Source of the DNA: Phymatolithon calcareum
Lineage: Eukaryota > Rhodophyta > Florideophyceae > Hapalidiales
Direction: 5' to 3'
NCBI GenBank assembly: GCA_977006965.1
Contig: OZ345360.1
Location: forward strand, 2,108,001-2,172,000
DNA: 64,000 nucleotides
The notes under the pieces were generated by a model, which made no database searches, was not told the origin of the DNA, and was given only the letters and a program-made list of their open reading frames with translations. The position numbers were made by a program, and so were the translations under genes. Below are positions 53,686-64,000 of this stretch, in pieces (within the stretch, counting starts at the first letter, position 1; the number at the start of each line of letters is the position of its first letter).

Positions 53686-55117
53686 TGTATCATGATCTCT
53701 TTTTCGATTCCCATCAGCTTTGTGTGCGGTCCGCGTCTCGTTCAGAATGCTTTGTTCCCGTGTCCAATGTGGTGTTGCGAGCTGATGTAATTACAGTCCA
53801 TTGATATCGTTTTTTTGAAGATGATAATCATACGAACGATGCTTCAAAAACTACGAATACAGTATAATATCTTTGTATCTTTTCCGCTTGATGAGATCAG
53901 CACAGAGATGATGTCCTTTTGCAGCCGGAGTTCATCTCCAAGAGACAACTTCAGCTGAACCGTCGCGAGATTGTTGGCAGCAAAAATTTTGGAGCGCAGT
54001 GTCAGTGAGAGCAGGTCAAAGTTTTGAGTACAATTGAGCCAATTTTTGGTTTTGGGGTACAGTAGTAGAAAATGTACCTGAATTGGATGGCGCGAGAAAA
54101 AGAAGCTCGGGAGGAATTGCAGTGCGGTCGCATTTGCGCGCGGATCCAAGCAAGCTATATTCTACCTATGGGCGACCAGATTAGTCGACACGGGTCGCTG
54201 CCGAGTGGCACCTCGCCGCCAAGAGAGACGCCACTGCAGCCCTGCTGTCGTATGTTCTAGGACGAAGTAGGATCTCCGTGCTGTTCCAGTGACTCCACAT
54301 GTTGCAAGGTTCGTACTAAATGGCACGTGTGTATGTTTCAATGGACATGTCTAGTAAGCGAATCTTCATCTTCGTCATCGGTGCAATTTTACGATTGGTA
54401 TTTTTCTCCTCTGAATATCTATTCTCATGCCCGTAATGCCTCCGTCTAAAATCGTGTGCGAACTACACTGAAGTTGATCATCGGCGCAGCGTGACCATTG
54501 ACATAATTGCCCCCAAGTCGAGTCTCTCCCTCTGGTATTGCAAAACCAAATGAATTTTCCGAGTCTCCTCAGGTCGAACAAAATTATCAAGATCTCAACT
54601 GCAAGACCAGCAAAAACTTTTCAAGTCAAGTCTAAAAAAAGAATCCACCTATCAACTGCACCCCCTTTGTTGCACCACACGCAAATTGCCGTGTTACACC
54701 ACTGCGCCACCATCGCAACATTATCTACGCACGATGCCCCGCACTACAGGAGTCTCAGAGAGGACCAGCATTCCCTCGGCCTTGGAATTCAAATCGGCGA
54801 TCTACCCGTGCTAATCATAAACTCCTGGCGACGGTCCTGACCAGGATTCCCCTGACCTTGGCGTTTCAAATCCCCGATCTCCCCCGGCTCGCGAAAATTC
54901 TCGAGTCCAGAATTCTCATGACCCTGGCGATGAAGTCGTCGATCCACACCGGAAACGCAGGGAAACGTCATTTTCTAGGATGCCTTAGACCAGGGCACAA
55001 ACATTTAGTCAAGATATCAGAAAAGGGATTCCCCATTGTCGGGACTACCCCACTAATTTTTCTACCGCATCATCTATCATCGACGAAAATACAAACTACC
55101 CCAGTCGTCGACGCCCT
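53686..55117. other. Intergenic DNA between IF-2 and MYB genes
   Basis: No gene recognised. Around 54770-54960 three decayed copies of a 60-70 base unit (with CCTTGG.. and CGATCTAC/CGATCTCC words) can be traced. The stretch just left of 55118 is the 3' flank of the MYB gene. Confidence 0.45.
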
Positions 55118-56308
55118 TCATAAAACGTGTTCATAGCAATCCTCAAGATACCCATCCTCCACCTTGATCGGGCCAAGATTCTCCATAGCTGCTTGCAGAT
55201 CTGTCTCACCAAGCGAAATAACTTCACTTCCCAGAAATCCAAAACCCTCCGCATTCGTCTGTTCACCATCGCGCATAGCGTCCAGTAATTCACCGCCGTA
55301 CGCCGGCATTTCACCACCATACTGCGACGCGTGTGCATGCGAAAACGAAGAATAAGGTTCGCGATCATTCGCCGAAGCGTACTGCGGATATGCCACATGC
55401 TGCTGCTGTGCATCCTGCTGCTGCAAGAGAACCGACTGCGGGAACGTATGAAGCGGACGTGGTTCAGCTTTGACATGACAGGTTTGGTATTGCATCGGAT
55501 AATGGGTGAAAGATTGTTGCTGCTGCTGCTGATACACGGTGTTGTTCAAATGAGCAGGTCGCTGTCTTCTGCCAGCCATGACTGCGGCAGATTTGTTGAG
55601 AACATCATCGATAAGCGAACTAGGATCGATCTGTGTCGTAGAGATTGTCCCTTGTGGGTCAAAACTCGATGCACAAGCATGACTAGAAATCGCCGAAAAC
55701 GTAGCAGAATCAACCGATGTACGTGGAGTCGGTGCCAATGTAGGACTATTCTTCTTCCCGAGTATCATTTGCTGTCCATTCTGATCAGCCCGTGCCTGTT
55801 TCGAAGCGGTATTCATAGTGCGTGCCCTTCTACGTTTGCCAAGTGCGCGATTATTAGACGGATTGATATTACTTGACGAACTGACAGCTTCAGGTTGCTG
55901 TGGATCGATGACTGAAGTGGGTGAAGTAGGTGGTTTCTGACCAGGTCGTTCAGTCTGTCGTTTGAGTGAGGAATTCCAATGATTCTTAATTGCATTATCA
56001 GTGCGTCCAGGCATTTCCTTTGCAATTTTAGCCCAAGAATTTCCAAACTGACGATGTAACGACAACAATACTGCATCTTCTTCAGGTGTCCAGGCGTCCT
56101 TGCGGATACTGGGGTCCAGATGATTGAGCCAACGTTCACGACACTGTTTCCCAGAACGACCTTGCAAGGCGACAGCTATGGCGGCCCAGGAACGAGGGCC
56201 AAAATTACCCACCAGGTCCAGAAGTCGGGCATCCTCGTCGGGCTTCCAGGGACCGCGCGTGCTCGGGGCGGATGCGGATGAGTTGGATGATCCGGTCGGC
56301 GACGACAT
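55118..56308 (-). CDS. R2R3-type MYB transcription factor
   Basis: 396 aa from ATG 56308; the open frame continues upstream to a TTG at 56461 without another ATG, so an upstream exon is possible. Two MYB repeats follow a short Ser-rich start: R2 has Trp at 21, 41 and 60 (RGPWKPDEDARLL...CRERWLNHL), R3 has Trp at 73, 92 and 111 (WTPEEDAVLL...NAIKNHWNSSLKR). A Trp at the first R3 position is the animal/protist state; land-plant R2R3 factors usually have Ile or Phe. The remainder is low complexity: basic GKRRRARTMN (possible nuclear signal), two Gln-rich runs (QQQQQQ near 270), and a C-terminus with VKAE and IKVE, both fitting the SUMO-acceptor consensus. Sequence-specific DNA binding is secure; the targets are not known. 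Confidence 0.9.
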   Translation of the reverse strand: MSSPTGSSNSSASAPSTRGPWKPDEDARLLDLVGNFGPRSWAAIAVALQGRSGKQCRERWLNHLDPSIRKDAWTPEEDAVLLSLHRQFGNSWAKIAKEMPGRTDNAIKNHWNSSLKRQTERPGQKPPTSPTSVIDPQQPEAVSSSSNINPSNNRALGKRRRARTMNTASKQARADQNGQQMILGKKNSPTLAPTPRTSVDSATFSAISSHACASSFDPQGTISTTQIDPSSLIDDVLNKSAAVMAGRRQRPAHLNNTVYQQQQQQSFTHYPMQYQTCHVKAEPRPLHTFPQSVLLQQQDAQQQHVAYPQYASANDREPYSSFSHAHASQYGGEMPAYGGELLDAMRDGEQTNAEGFGFLGSEVISLGETDLQAAMENLGPIKVEDGYLEDCYEHVL

Positions 56309-58586
56309 TGCGTGGCGTCGTGAAACCGCAGCAGCGGCAACGTTGGACGCGAGGAAGGGGGCGGCAGGCGCGAGCGTGGGGCTTGTTGCGGGAATGCGAG
56401 ATGGGTCAGAGGGCGGGGATCGGGTGGCCGCGGTGGATGTGCGTGCAGGCGGTGTCTGCAAGCGTGGGGGGGCGTTGTTGTATTGAGCGAAAGTACGGGG
56501 TATGATAGTGTAATAAAATTATGGGGGTGCAAGAGAGCACCCCGGGGCGGTGTTGGTTGGATTTGTTTGAAAGCAAGGTTTTGGGGAATGTTTGAAACAA
56601 GAAGTAGGGCTTACAGCGAAGGGAGATTCGCGTAATCCGCGCTCTCCCTGTATCAATGTTTGTTTTGTTCTGAGAGAGGTGTGTGTGTATTTTTTGTTAA
56701 AATAGAAGACGTATGATAACGGAGCGGTTTAGTTGAGTGGCGATGGTGGAAGATTGTGGGGGTGATACGTCGCGTCGCGCAATCGCTCTGGAAAGGTCAA
56801 TTTTGCGAGGCATGTTTGAGCATTTTTGTCGAAAGACACGAAATGGCCAATTGGCGTGCCCTGTATCTTCCCACACCTTCAAGGAGGCTCCTCAGTGACA
56901 CCACGGCGCATGTGGGTGCTTTGAAACCCAAAATCGTGCTTTTCTGCTGAACGAGCAAATGAAGTTTTCAAAAAACGCGGCTTCATTGCGCTGTTGCACA
57001 TGCAAATTCAAGCTGCGCCGTGTGTGCAAAAATAGTTTCCTTGCCAGCGACTGATATCGACTATTGTGATTGGCGCCGAACAGGTCCATGAGACGAATCT
57101 GTGGTGCGCTTTCAAAAATAAATATTTTTGTTCATACCCTAAATTAAATCGTTGCCAGCATGTTGGGGCGGGTCCGGCGGGCAGCGGTACAGTAGGCAAG
57201 GGCGGATGAGTGAGAAGACGGGGCGATGTCCACGGTATCATATCATAAGAGTGGCGGAGAAATGCAGGCAAAAAGAGTGGCTGTGAGACTTTCGACGTGT
57301 GAAAACAAGCATGTGTGATGTGCATACTACAAGTATAGTTGAAGAAATGCAGGTAGGGTAGTTGTAATATCAATACGTATTGATGCCTTGATGCGTACAG
57401 TATATATTGTAAAGTGGTGTACAGTACATGTTGGGGTCCATGGTGCACATTGGACGCCGATGGCGTCTCGGCAGGAGGACATAGTAAGCAGTGGGACCTT
57501 AAAGGTTCGTGATCCACGATGACCTTCCTGGACCTGACAAATGTCAGCATGACAGTCGCCATGTGTTGGGCGTTTGGTAGGTGTGCATAAAACTGTACAG
57601 TGCTGCACAGGTGAAGCATGTGTGATGTGAACGGAGGTGTGTCGGGGTGATTGTTAGCCAGGAATCAGCGGAACAGATGTCCATGCACATCACAGTTCCT
57701 TCGATTGTTGTGCGTTTGTTTGTTTTGAACCTTGTTACCAGCGTGATCAATGATGACGATGATCGACGTGTTGAGTGTCGATCATTGACGCAGGTTGTGC
57801 ACAACCCATGGCAATGGCAAGTGACATACAATGGTCTTGAATATCTCGGTCCTGTACTGTACTGTACAGTACGTAGCACATTAGAAGGTTTCAAATGAAA
57901 GTTAGAAAGCATTTCAAAGGGTTGAATGAAATTTGAATGTGTGCAAAGGCAGGGCTACATAGTACACATGCGGTGAATTAGCGTTCGCGAAAGAGCGAGG
58001 CAATTCTGTCGGGTGTCATGTTTTTATCTACAGTACTGCACAAGTCACTGGTCTAGCTAGACCTGCCTCTCGTCCCAAACTGCGAAACTGACCCAAACTA
58101 GCCCCGAATGACTCCCGCAAGAAAGATCCATGTCCCGAGTCCTCACTGGAGATCAATCTCACCTCCACCCCTCTTTCCCCCACTCCAGGGGACCCCAATT
58201 ACTAGGATAAAACCATAAGCATACACTGCATTGTGCAGTGCAAAAAGTGCACAGAGACGGGGAGAAAGGATAATGTGGGTGGACGAGAGGTTAAATTAAA
58301 ATTTACTGTACCTTGAATGTGCTCGAGTGTGGTGGACATGAATCATGATGGATGCATGATGCATCCACATGCACATCCGTCATGGATGATGATTATGAAT
58401 GCGCACCACAGTCGACACCTTCACGGTAGCTTTAAAATACGCAAAGCTTTGATGGCTGACGTTGATGATTTGAGATGATGACGAGAGAGACTGTGCGCAG
58501 GGAGTGGGGGTGGGAAAAGCGTGGGAATGTAGCGAAAATATGTGTTGTGGAGTCTTCTCTTTCTTCGCTCCATACAGTGCGGTAAT

Positions 58587-58629
58587 AATTGTTCAGAAGG
58601 CAAGCTTTTAGCTTGCCTTCTGAACAATT
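58587..58629. repeat. Perfect hairpin, 20-bp arms, 3-base loop
   Basis: AATTGTTCAGAAGGCAAGCT and its exact complement around TTT. It can be read either way; no gene next to it. Confidence 0.92.
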
Positions 58630-60818
58630 AAAAAGCATTGGGCCTTCTGCTTCATGAAGAAGCAATAACGTGAAGTGGATGAATTTCCATTGCGCATGAT
58701 ACTGTACTGTACAGTATAATTTTTAAGTGATGGCGGCAGGTGCAGGAGACAGCACTTTGCAATAGGCTTCCGAATTTCTCCTGCACCCGCCGTCGGCGTC
58801 GAACAGCGGCAATCACCATCATTGATGATCAATATACAACAGTGCCCTGTGCGTGATCCTTGATGAGGTGAGTGTCCACCGTGTCTGTGCTCATCAAAGC
58901 TGAGGTCCTTAATGTTGAAAGTCATCGAGTTGTCAGCACTGTGCTGTAGTAGTACAGTGTATTGTAAAATACAATACAGCTCTGTGCAGATGTGTACTGT
59001 ACAGGACGCACGGCGATCATCGGTTGCATCTGAATGGAGTCGACCCATTCACTGCAGTGTGCTTTCAAAATTCACGAACGGTCATAATGAAGATAATTCA
59101 TGCATCAATGCATCCATTGATGGGACATTAAAGTCGCGAAAGTATTTGGAAATGAATGCACTTCCATTGCACTCTCACATCCTGTATGCGATTGAAACGT
59201 ACTTTTGTCATGCAGCACGGCGACTTGAACGAAGCTGGAAGCAAAGTGCTTCCTGTTTATCGGGTAAAATCGTATCATACAGCAATTTATACGTTAAAGG
59301 TGGACTTTCAAGACAGTATTTGAACGGAGGATGGTCCGAAAATTTGAACAGACTACGCAATTCCGCTCTTTCGATAACGAACGACTACTGTAACACATTC
59401 CGGTTTTACCCGATAAATTGCACCCACTATCATGATGATCATGATGGTGGAGCACGACTCATGAAAGATTAAATTTTATTTTATTCGGCGACGAACTTCG
59501 TCCTAGTCGTAAGTAGTACAGTGCAGTAGCAAATGCACAACCAAACACGAATTCATATCGTCCGCGATCTCTCGCGCGTGTTATACTATAGTTGGTCCAA
59601 TTTTGAAAGATGAAGTAGAGTTAGTCTGACCAAGAGGGCTCAGGCTGAAAAGTAAGTCAATACCAATGGCCTCTAAACCCGACGGGACGAACCTCTTTCT
59701 GAACAGAAATGTTAATCCAACGTGAAAAGTCAGTATCACCACGATACTGTACTTTACCGCGGGGATACTGCACTTTTCACTTTGGAACAACATTTTCGCT
59801 GCATTGCTTGCTTGACCTGCCCTACAGCACGAGTGCGAATGCCGTTCGTCCATAATCCACAATCGCACGGCATGCAGCGGATACTGTACCGCCTCCTAAC
59901 CGCTCCTGCACCCGAATCACGAGAGGAGCATCATGATGATGCTCTAGTCCAGTTCGCTGCTTGCAGAAAAGTGTGCCCTGCAAGACGACAAACGGAACGG
60001 GCGAAACAGCGCTTGAACCTCTCTCCGCCGCGACTCTGTCGACGAGTTGACGTTCGAATTCTATTTTTCATTTTATTACAGTATAGTACTCCACAGTACA
60101 GTATGATGGTGGAGTGTGTTGAGCATGCATGTTCCGTGTGGAAACTGCTGCATCATACTCATGCAAAGAACGCTGGCACCGGTCCGCACCACGGCGCTGC
60201 GAGCGTGGTTTGCACCTTTCTTCGGCCCCCCGATGGACCGGGTTCCGACCTCGGGTCAGCGCGCACTCTGCCAATGCGCCCTGCCATGCGTGTATATTTG
60301 CAGCACTGTGAGCCTTAAAAGTAAAATAGTTTCTGTATGTAAATGTTCCCGATGCACCTGAGCTGTAGTTGCTAGGGTACCACCGGTCCGTCACTAGAAT
60401 ATTGGACATGGTGGCATCATGCCATGATGATGCGACAGACTCATTCCCTGTTTGATTGCCTCTCCCTCGTTCTGCGACACATTTTCCGAACATTTGTTCG
60501 AATTTTGCGATGACGACTGACGGGGGACGAAGGTAGTGTGGAATACAATCATTTTGTTCATTCATCCTTCATTATTGGAACGTACTGAGTCATACATGCA
60601 CAATGATCAGCGTAACGATTGTACAGTAACCTCAGAGTGCGGAAGCCAGAATGTTACTGTCCAGTACTGTACAGTACTGTATGGAAACTTTGCAGAGCAA
60701 ACACACGTTGCGTACTCAAAATACTGTAGTCACCACTTCTTTTCTCAGATGAGAAATACTGTAGTCGCTGTTTCTCGCTTGCGTACTGTATACTATAGTA
60801 TCTGTCGCGAGTTGGGAA

Positions 60819-60843
60819 TGTGGCATCCATCATGGATGCCACA
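60819..60843. repeat. Perfect hairpin, 12-bp arms
   Basis: TGTGGCATCCAT and ATGGATGCCACA around a single C. Confidence 0.9.
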
Positions 60844-61320
60844 CTCCGTCGTGCGCCGACACGTTGATGCTTGCAATGAAGGAATGAATGAATGAATATG
60901 AATATGCAGTACAGTATCTGAAAAAGATCGCTCACTTGCCGCCACAATCTGCCTGCCCACCAAGAACTACAGTGCTTTGCGAACGTACTAAAACGACGCA
61001 ATGCAACTGGCTAGAAGTCGATTATCTTTCCAGTACGCTCTGCCTATCCATCTATTTTTAATTTATCCGCCTCATCGCAATCATGCGAAGGTCTCATGCC
61101 ATAGCGACTGTCACTTTATTGATTAAAGGCACCGTCCACCATGGACGGATCATCCTTCCTCGTCCACGTTCGTCATGCTCGCCTACTAATCAAACCCATC
61201 TACATAATCTCCACTGTATTCCCGCCTACTGTACTTCATCTCTCACCGAGCACACCCTTCGATATACAGTACTGTTCGCGACTGCACAGTACTTCCACAC
61301 ACAAATGACTCCGCTCTACT

Positions 61321-61341
61321 TCTCTCTCTCTCTCTCTCTCC
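61321..61341. repeat. (TC)n microsatellite
   Basis: Uninterrupted TC run of about 20 bases. Confidence 0.9.
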
Positions 61342-62169
61342 GTGCTCATCTTTCCGCTTCCAATTCCGTTACGGCTTCCATTTCAAGCACGACCCTCGGC
61401 AGTGCACCTCGCGCATCCCAGTATCACCTCTCGCTCCCTCATCAATCTCCCCCGATACTATCATGGTGTCGGTGATGATACTGAGCTTCAATTGATTTTA
61501 CGCGCAGACTAGACTACTCCAGACATAGCAACATATTGAAATTGAAGGCTATGCAGTACTTTTCGACATTGCTGCTCGCCGTCATAAACTGATCTGCTTG
61601 ACGCATATACCAGAGTCATGGGCCACTGGATTGACGACAGGTGTGGAGACTGCACCTTAACAGAATTTCACCACTCACCTTACTGAATATCACTCATGTC
61701 ATGTACTAAAACCAATCTGCAATCATTCTCGGTTCACCTCACTTCTCCAGACTTTCCCCATTTCTCATGCTCGCTTCACTACTAGAAGTTACTACTATTC
61801 TCTTCTACCTGTCTGTACTTCTTTCGTTCGTTCATTCGTTCTTTTCTTTCTTTCTTTTTGACTTCATTTTTTACCACAACTTTCCCCGGCCTGGATCACA
61901 CCGGCTTGCCCGCATGTGTGAAGAACGTTGTGCTGAGGATCTGCCTGACTGAAGCTTCTGTACATAAAACTCGCTCACACAGTACCTCATACAAATGGAA
62001 GTTCGTGAGCAGCTTTGCCAATCTCCCACTTCACATCAACAAAGTTCCCCTCGCCCACCGGCGTTCCATTTTACCATCATAAGCCCTCAATCCATCCCCT
62101 ACATACAAACTACCGCCCGCCACACGTCTTGGGCTGGCGATAGCGCCGAAAGGTATTCAAGTTCAATCC

Positions 62170-62585
62170 TTGGTAATCCATATTTACGCCCGCATGACCC
62201 CAGGTTTTGAACAAGCGCTAGCTCCATATCCTCACATCGAAATTGCCAACTCACGTTTCAAAAGGCTCTATAAACTACTCACGAACAGGTCACCACCGCT
62301 GACGCTTCGTTTACGTCTCCGGAGAGCTTTAGTCGTCTCGACTTTGATATACGGATGTGAATCCTGGAATCTTACGAATCCGATCCTGAAAAAGCTTAAC
62401 GGTACCGCATCGAAGATGTTGGCCGCTATGACGAAAAGAACGATAGCAGAAGAAGCAAGAGAGCCCTCCAAGATATCGAATCGGCTAGGAAAAACGCTTC
62501 CGACCTCAGAAGGTGGAATCAAAAAAAGCCTTCTCGACGTGCTATTCTCTTCGGGGAATAAAGCAATCATCATCATCACATCTAC
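62170..62585 (+). mobile_element. LINE 3' fragment with ATC tail, copy 5
   Basis: An open frame (62170-62676) includes FKRLYKLLTNR, then LRRALVVSTLIYGCESWNLTNPILKKLN and MLAAMTKRTIAEEAREPS, the segment after the reverse transcriptase domain of a LINE. The match ends near 62560 in ATCATCATCATCAC. It retains the full GCESWNLT motif but lacks the W-GHILRM end of copies 2 and 3, so either it is 3' deleted or belongs to a sister family. Confidence 0.75.
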
Positions 62586-64000
62586 TATCGCACATCGACG
62601 TGGAACTCCCCCCACTGCACTCAGTAGCACACGAATCTTCTCACCCGCTTCACCTCACTACTGTCGTTCTAGATAGATACCTCGCATATGCACGCAACCC
62701 TTGTGAGCCATAAGGATCTAACCGTCGTCGATAGGTTCCAACCACACTTGTCACCTATAGTCACGTCGCTCAACACTTGCGTTATTCTGCTTTTGCACCC
62801 ATGTGGACCACCGACATTTTGCTGCATTGCATTTCCTCTCATTTTCGGACAACATAATGTACGGTATATGTTTTGTTAGCATCTGCAACTTGCTCTCGAT
62901 CAACCTCTCATTGTGCAGAAATCGAACTTCATGCACCACTTTCTCACACCTCACATCCTCCTCAGAGACCGCACCCGCCACATCAACAACCCGTTATCTC
63001 ACTATCCCTGCTCTTGAGAAAGGGTACCCATTCCGAGCACAATGCAAGAAGGGGTTCATCCCATTCCTCTATTTCATGTCGCCCATTCGGTGGGACACCT
63101 ACTACCAGTACCACGCTCCTCACCTCTACTCCACAGCACCAAATGTCAACTTGCGTCAATCCTGCTGCAATACTGAACCCACATCTTCAACTTCTCAACC
63201 ACCACCTCCTCTCCAGGTATCGTGCGTGCGATTGTTTATCGCAAAATTGAAAATTTCTTCCTTTTCCCCCTGGTTTAGTTTCGCCTGCGTACGATTCACA
63301 TCTATTTATTATTCTGGCTTTTCTCGTCTTCACGGACTTCTTGTTGGCGACTTACTGCTCATCTTATCTGTCTTCGTTTTAGAAGAAAAGTCCTGGTCCT
63401 ACTTCCCTCTGTCGACCTTACCGGTCAAGAACTACTTATATTATAACTTCACATGTCGCATCACTGAAACTGAGGAAGCATCATGCTTCCTCAGGAGCAG
63501 TGAAGTGTTCTCTGGAAGAAACGATTTCAGTTCATTGTTTGTCCATGATGGGCCTTGAAAACATTTGATGGATGGATGTCACTTTACTTGAAGCTCGCGT
63601 GAGCACATTTGATGCAAAATCGGAAATATGTCGAAAGCCCTGAAGAAAATTTAAAACAGGTTCCTAAACCGCGTCTGCCCGAGCAGGTGCTGGGTTAGAG
63701 GAATGGTCGAGTACATGGTTCTGAAATACTGCGACTAACAGATGCTAAGCATAAATTTACTGACGTTTCCTCGGGTATAAAAACTCTTTCCACTGATATT
63801 TCCGGCTATCGATGCGATAGCGTGACAAGGATTGTTTAGAAGATGTCGTCGCGATGAGCACCATAGCTGGTAGAGCTTGCTTGGCATCAACCGCCATATG
63901 ATGCATGGGTCTTATGAGCCTTGGATTGCACGTTTAGGCTCTCGTACACAGTGTGGGGCATTGCTCGGGGGATAGAAGTTCCGACGTTGGAGATAAATGG
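62586..64000. other. Gene-poor right end of the window
   Basis: A 251-codon plus frame (62803-63558) has no domain and poor coding character. The hairpin at 63461-63503 falls inside it. TATAAAA at 63776-63782 might belong to a gene beyond the window. Confidence 0.4.
63461..63503. repeat. Hairpin with 20-base arms
   Basis: TCACTGAAACTGAGGAAGCA pairs with TGCTTCCTCAGGAGCAGTGA around TCA: 11 inner and 6 outer pairs, three mismatches between. Confidence 0.88.

Larger units (their letters stand above)
56309..62159. other. Gene-poor region rich in hairpins and TACTGTAC words
   Basis: No frame longer than about 200 codons and none with a recognisable domain. The region carries many copies of palindromic TACTGTACAGTA-like words (57852, 58699, 58987, 60662 among others), CAT/ATG-based palindromes (59424-59450, 59926-59946), and the hairpins listed separately. 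The part next to 56308 should hold the MYB promoter. Confidence 0.5.

Noticed and set aside
56309-56461. Extended N-terminus of the MYB protein from a TTG
   Set aside because: Opens only at a TTG; the ATG at 56308 places the MYB domain near the N-terminus as usual. An upstream exon remains possible but cannot be shown.
57008-57619. 203-codon minus-strand frame
   Set aside because: Composition (His, Pro, Leu, Cys) fits antisense reading of GT-rich non-coding DNA; no domain and no conserved start context.
62803-63558. 251-codon plus-strand frame
   Set aside because: Low-complexity Ser/Thr/His/Tyr-rich reading of pyrimidine-rich DNA, interrupted by a structural hairpin, with no domain or homology signal.

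Overview
The window is nuclear DNA of a eukaryote, most likely a florideophyte-type red alga (Chondrus-like). The evidence is as follows. Genes for core eukaryotic functions lie as compact, mostly intron-less ORFs in short islands. The only introns I can define are about 100 bp, GT-AG, with TACTAAC-like branch sites. The islands are separated by long stretches of decayed transposons. The Ty1/copia elements are primed from an internal part of initiator tRNA-Met. The organism call is an inference from layout and gene content, not from a marker gene.

Layout. Island 1 (1.5-7.9 kb) has an F-box/JmjC oxygenase gene converging on a three-exon tandem AAA+ ATPase gene. From 10.5 to 15.9 kb sits a recent, minus-strand Ty1/copia element with near-identical 541-bp LTRs and a 5-bp target duplication. 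Its gag-pol frame is broken once and its reverse transcriptase has lost a catalytic Asp. 15.9-19.4 kb is repeat-derived. Island 2 (19.5-23.5 kb) holds a mitochondrial OXA1/COX18-type insertase, the mRNA export factor GLE1 and the Pol III subunit RPC25/RPC8. From 23.5 to 34.7 kb lie a hAT-type MITE, a GC-rich unexplained block, and a heavily decayed copia element that appears nested in another. One gene for a secreted, basic, cysteine-rich protein stands alone at 34.8-35.4 kb behind a clear TATA box.

35.4-49 kb is a mosaic of MITEs (a pogo/Fot1-like one with TA duplication and a hAT-like one with 8-bp duplication), truncated LINEs with (AATG)n tails, hairpins and a 72-bp minisatellite. Within it is a pair of small paralogous Ser-Pro-rich proteins (44.8-45.0 kb minus, 47.1-47.4 kb plus) that I cannot assign to any family. 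Island 3 (49.2-56.3 kb) has an F-box/beta-propeller gene converging on mitochondrial IF-2, then an R2R3-type MYB factor. 56.3-64 kb has no convincing gene; it is rich in short perfect hairpins and TACTGTAC words and contains a LINE fragment.

The genes do not form a single pathway. They are housekeeping functions (nuclear export, Pol III transcription, mitochondrial translation and membrane insertion) plus regulators (JmjC, F-box, MYB, AAA+). Start codons were checked against the sequence: for GLE1, MYB and the F-box/propeller gene the longest open frame begins at a non-ATG codon, so I give the first ATG. The strongest candidates for undescribed biology are the paired Ser-Pro microproteins and the copia design in which the gag start codon lies inside the primer-binding site and the pol stop codon inside the 3' LTR.
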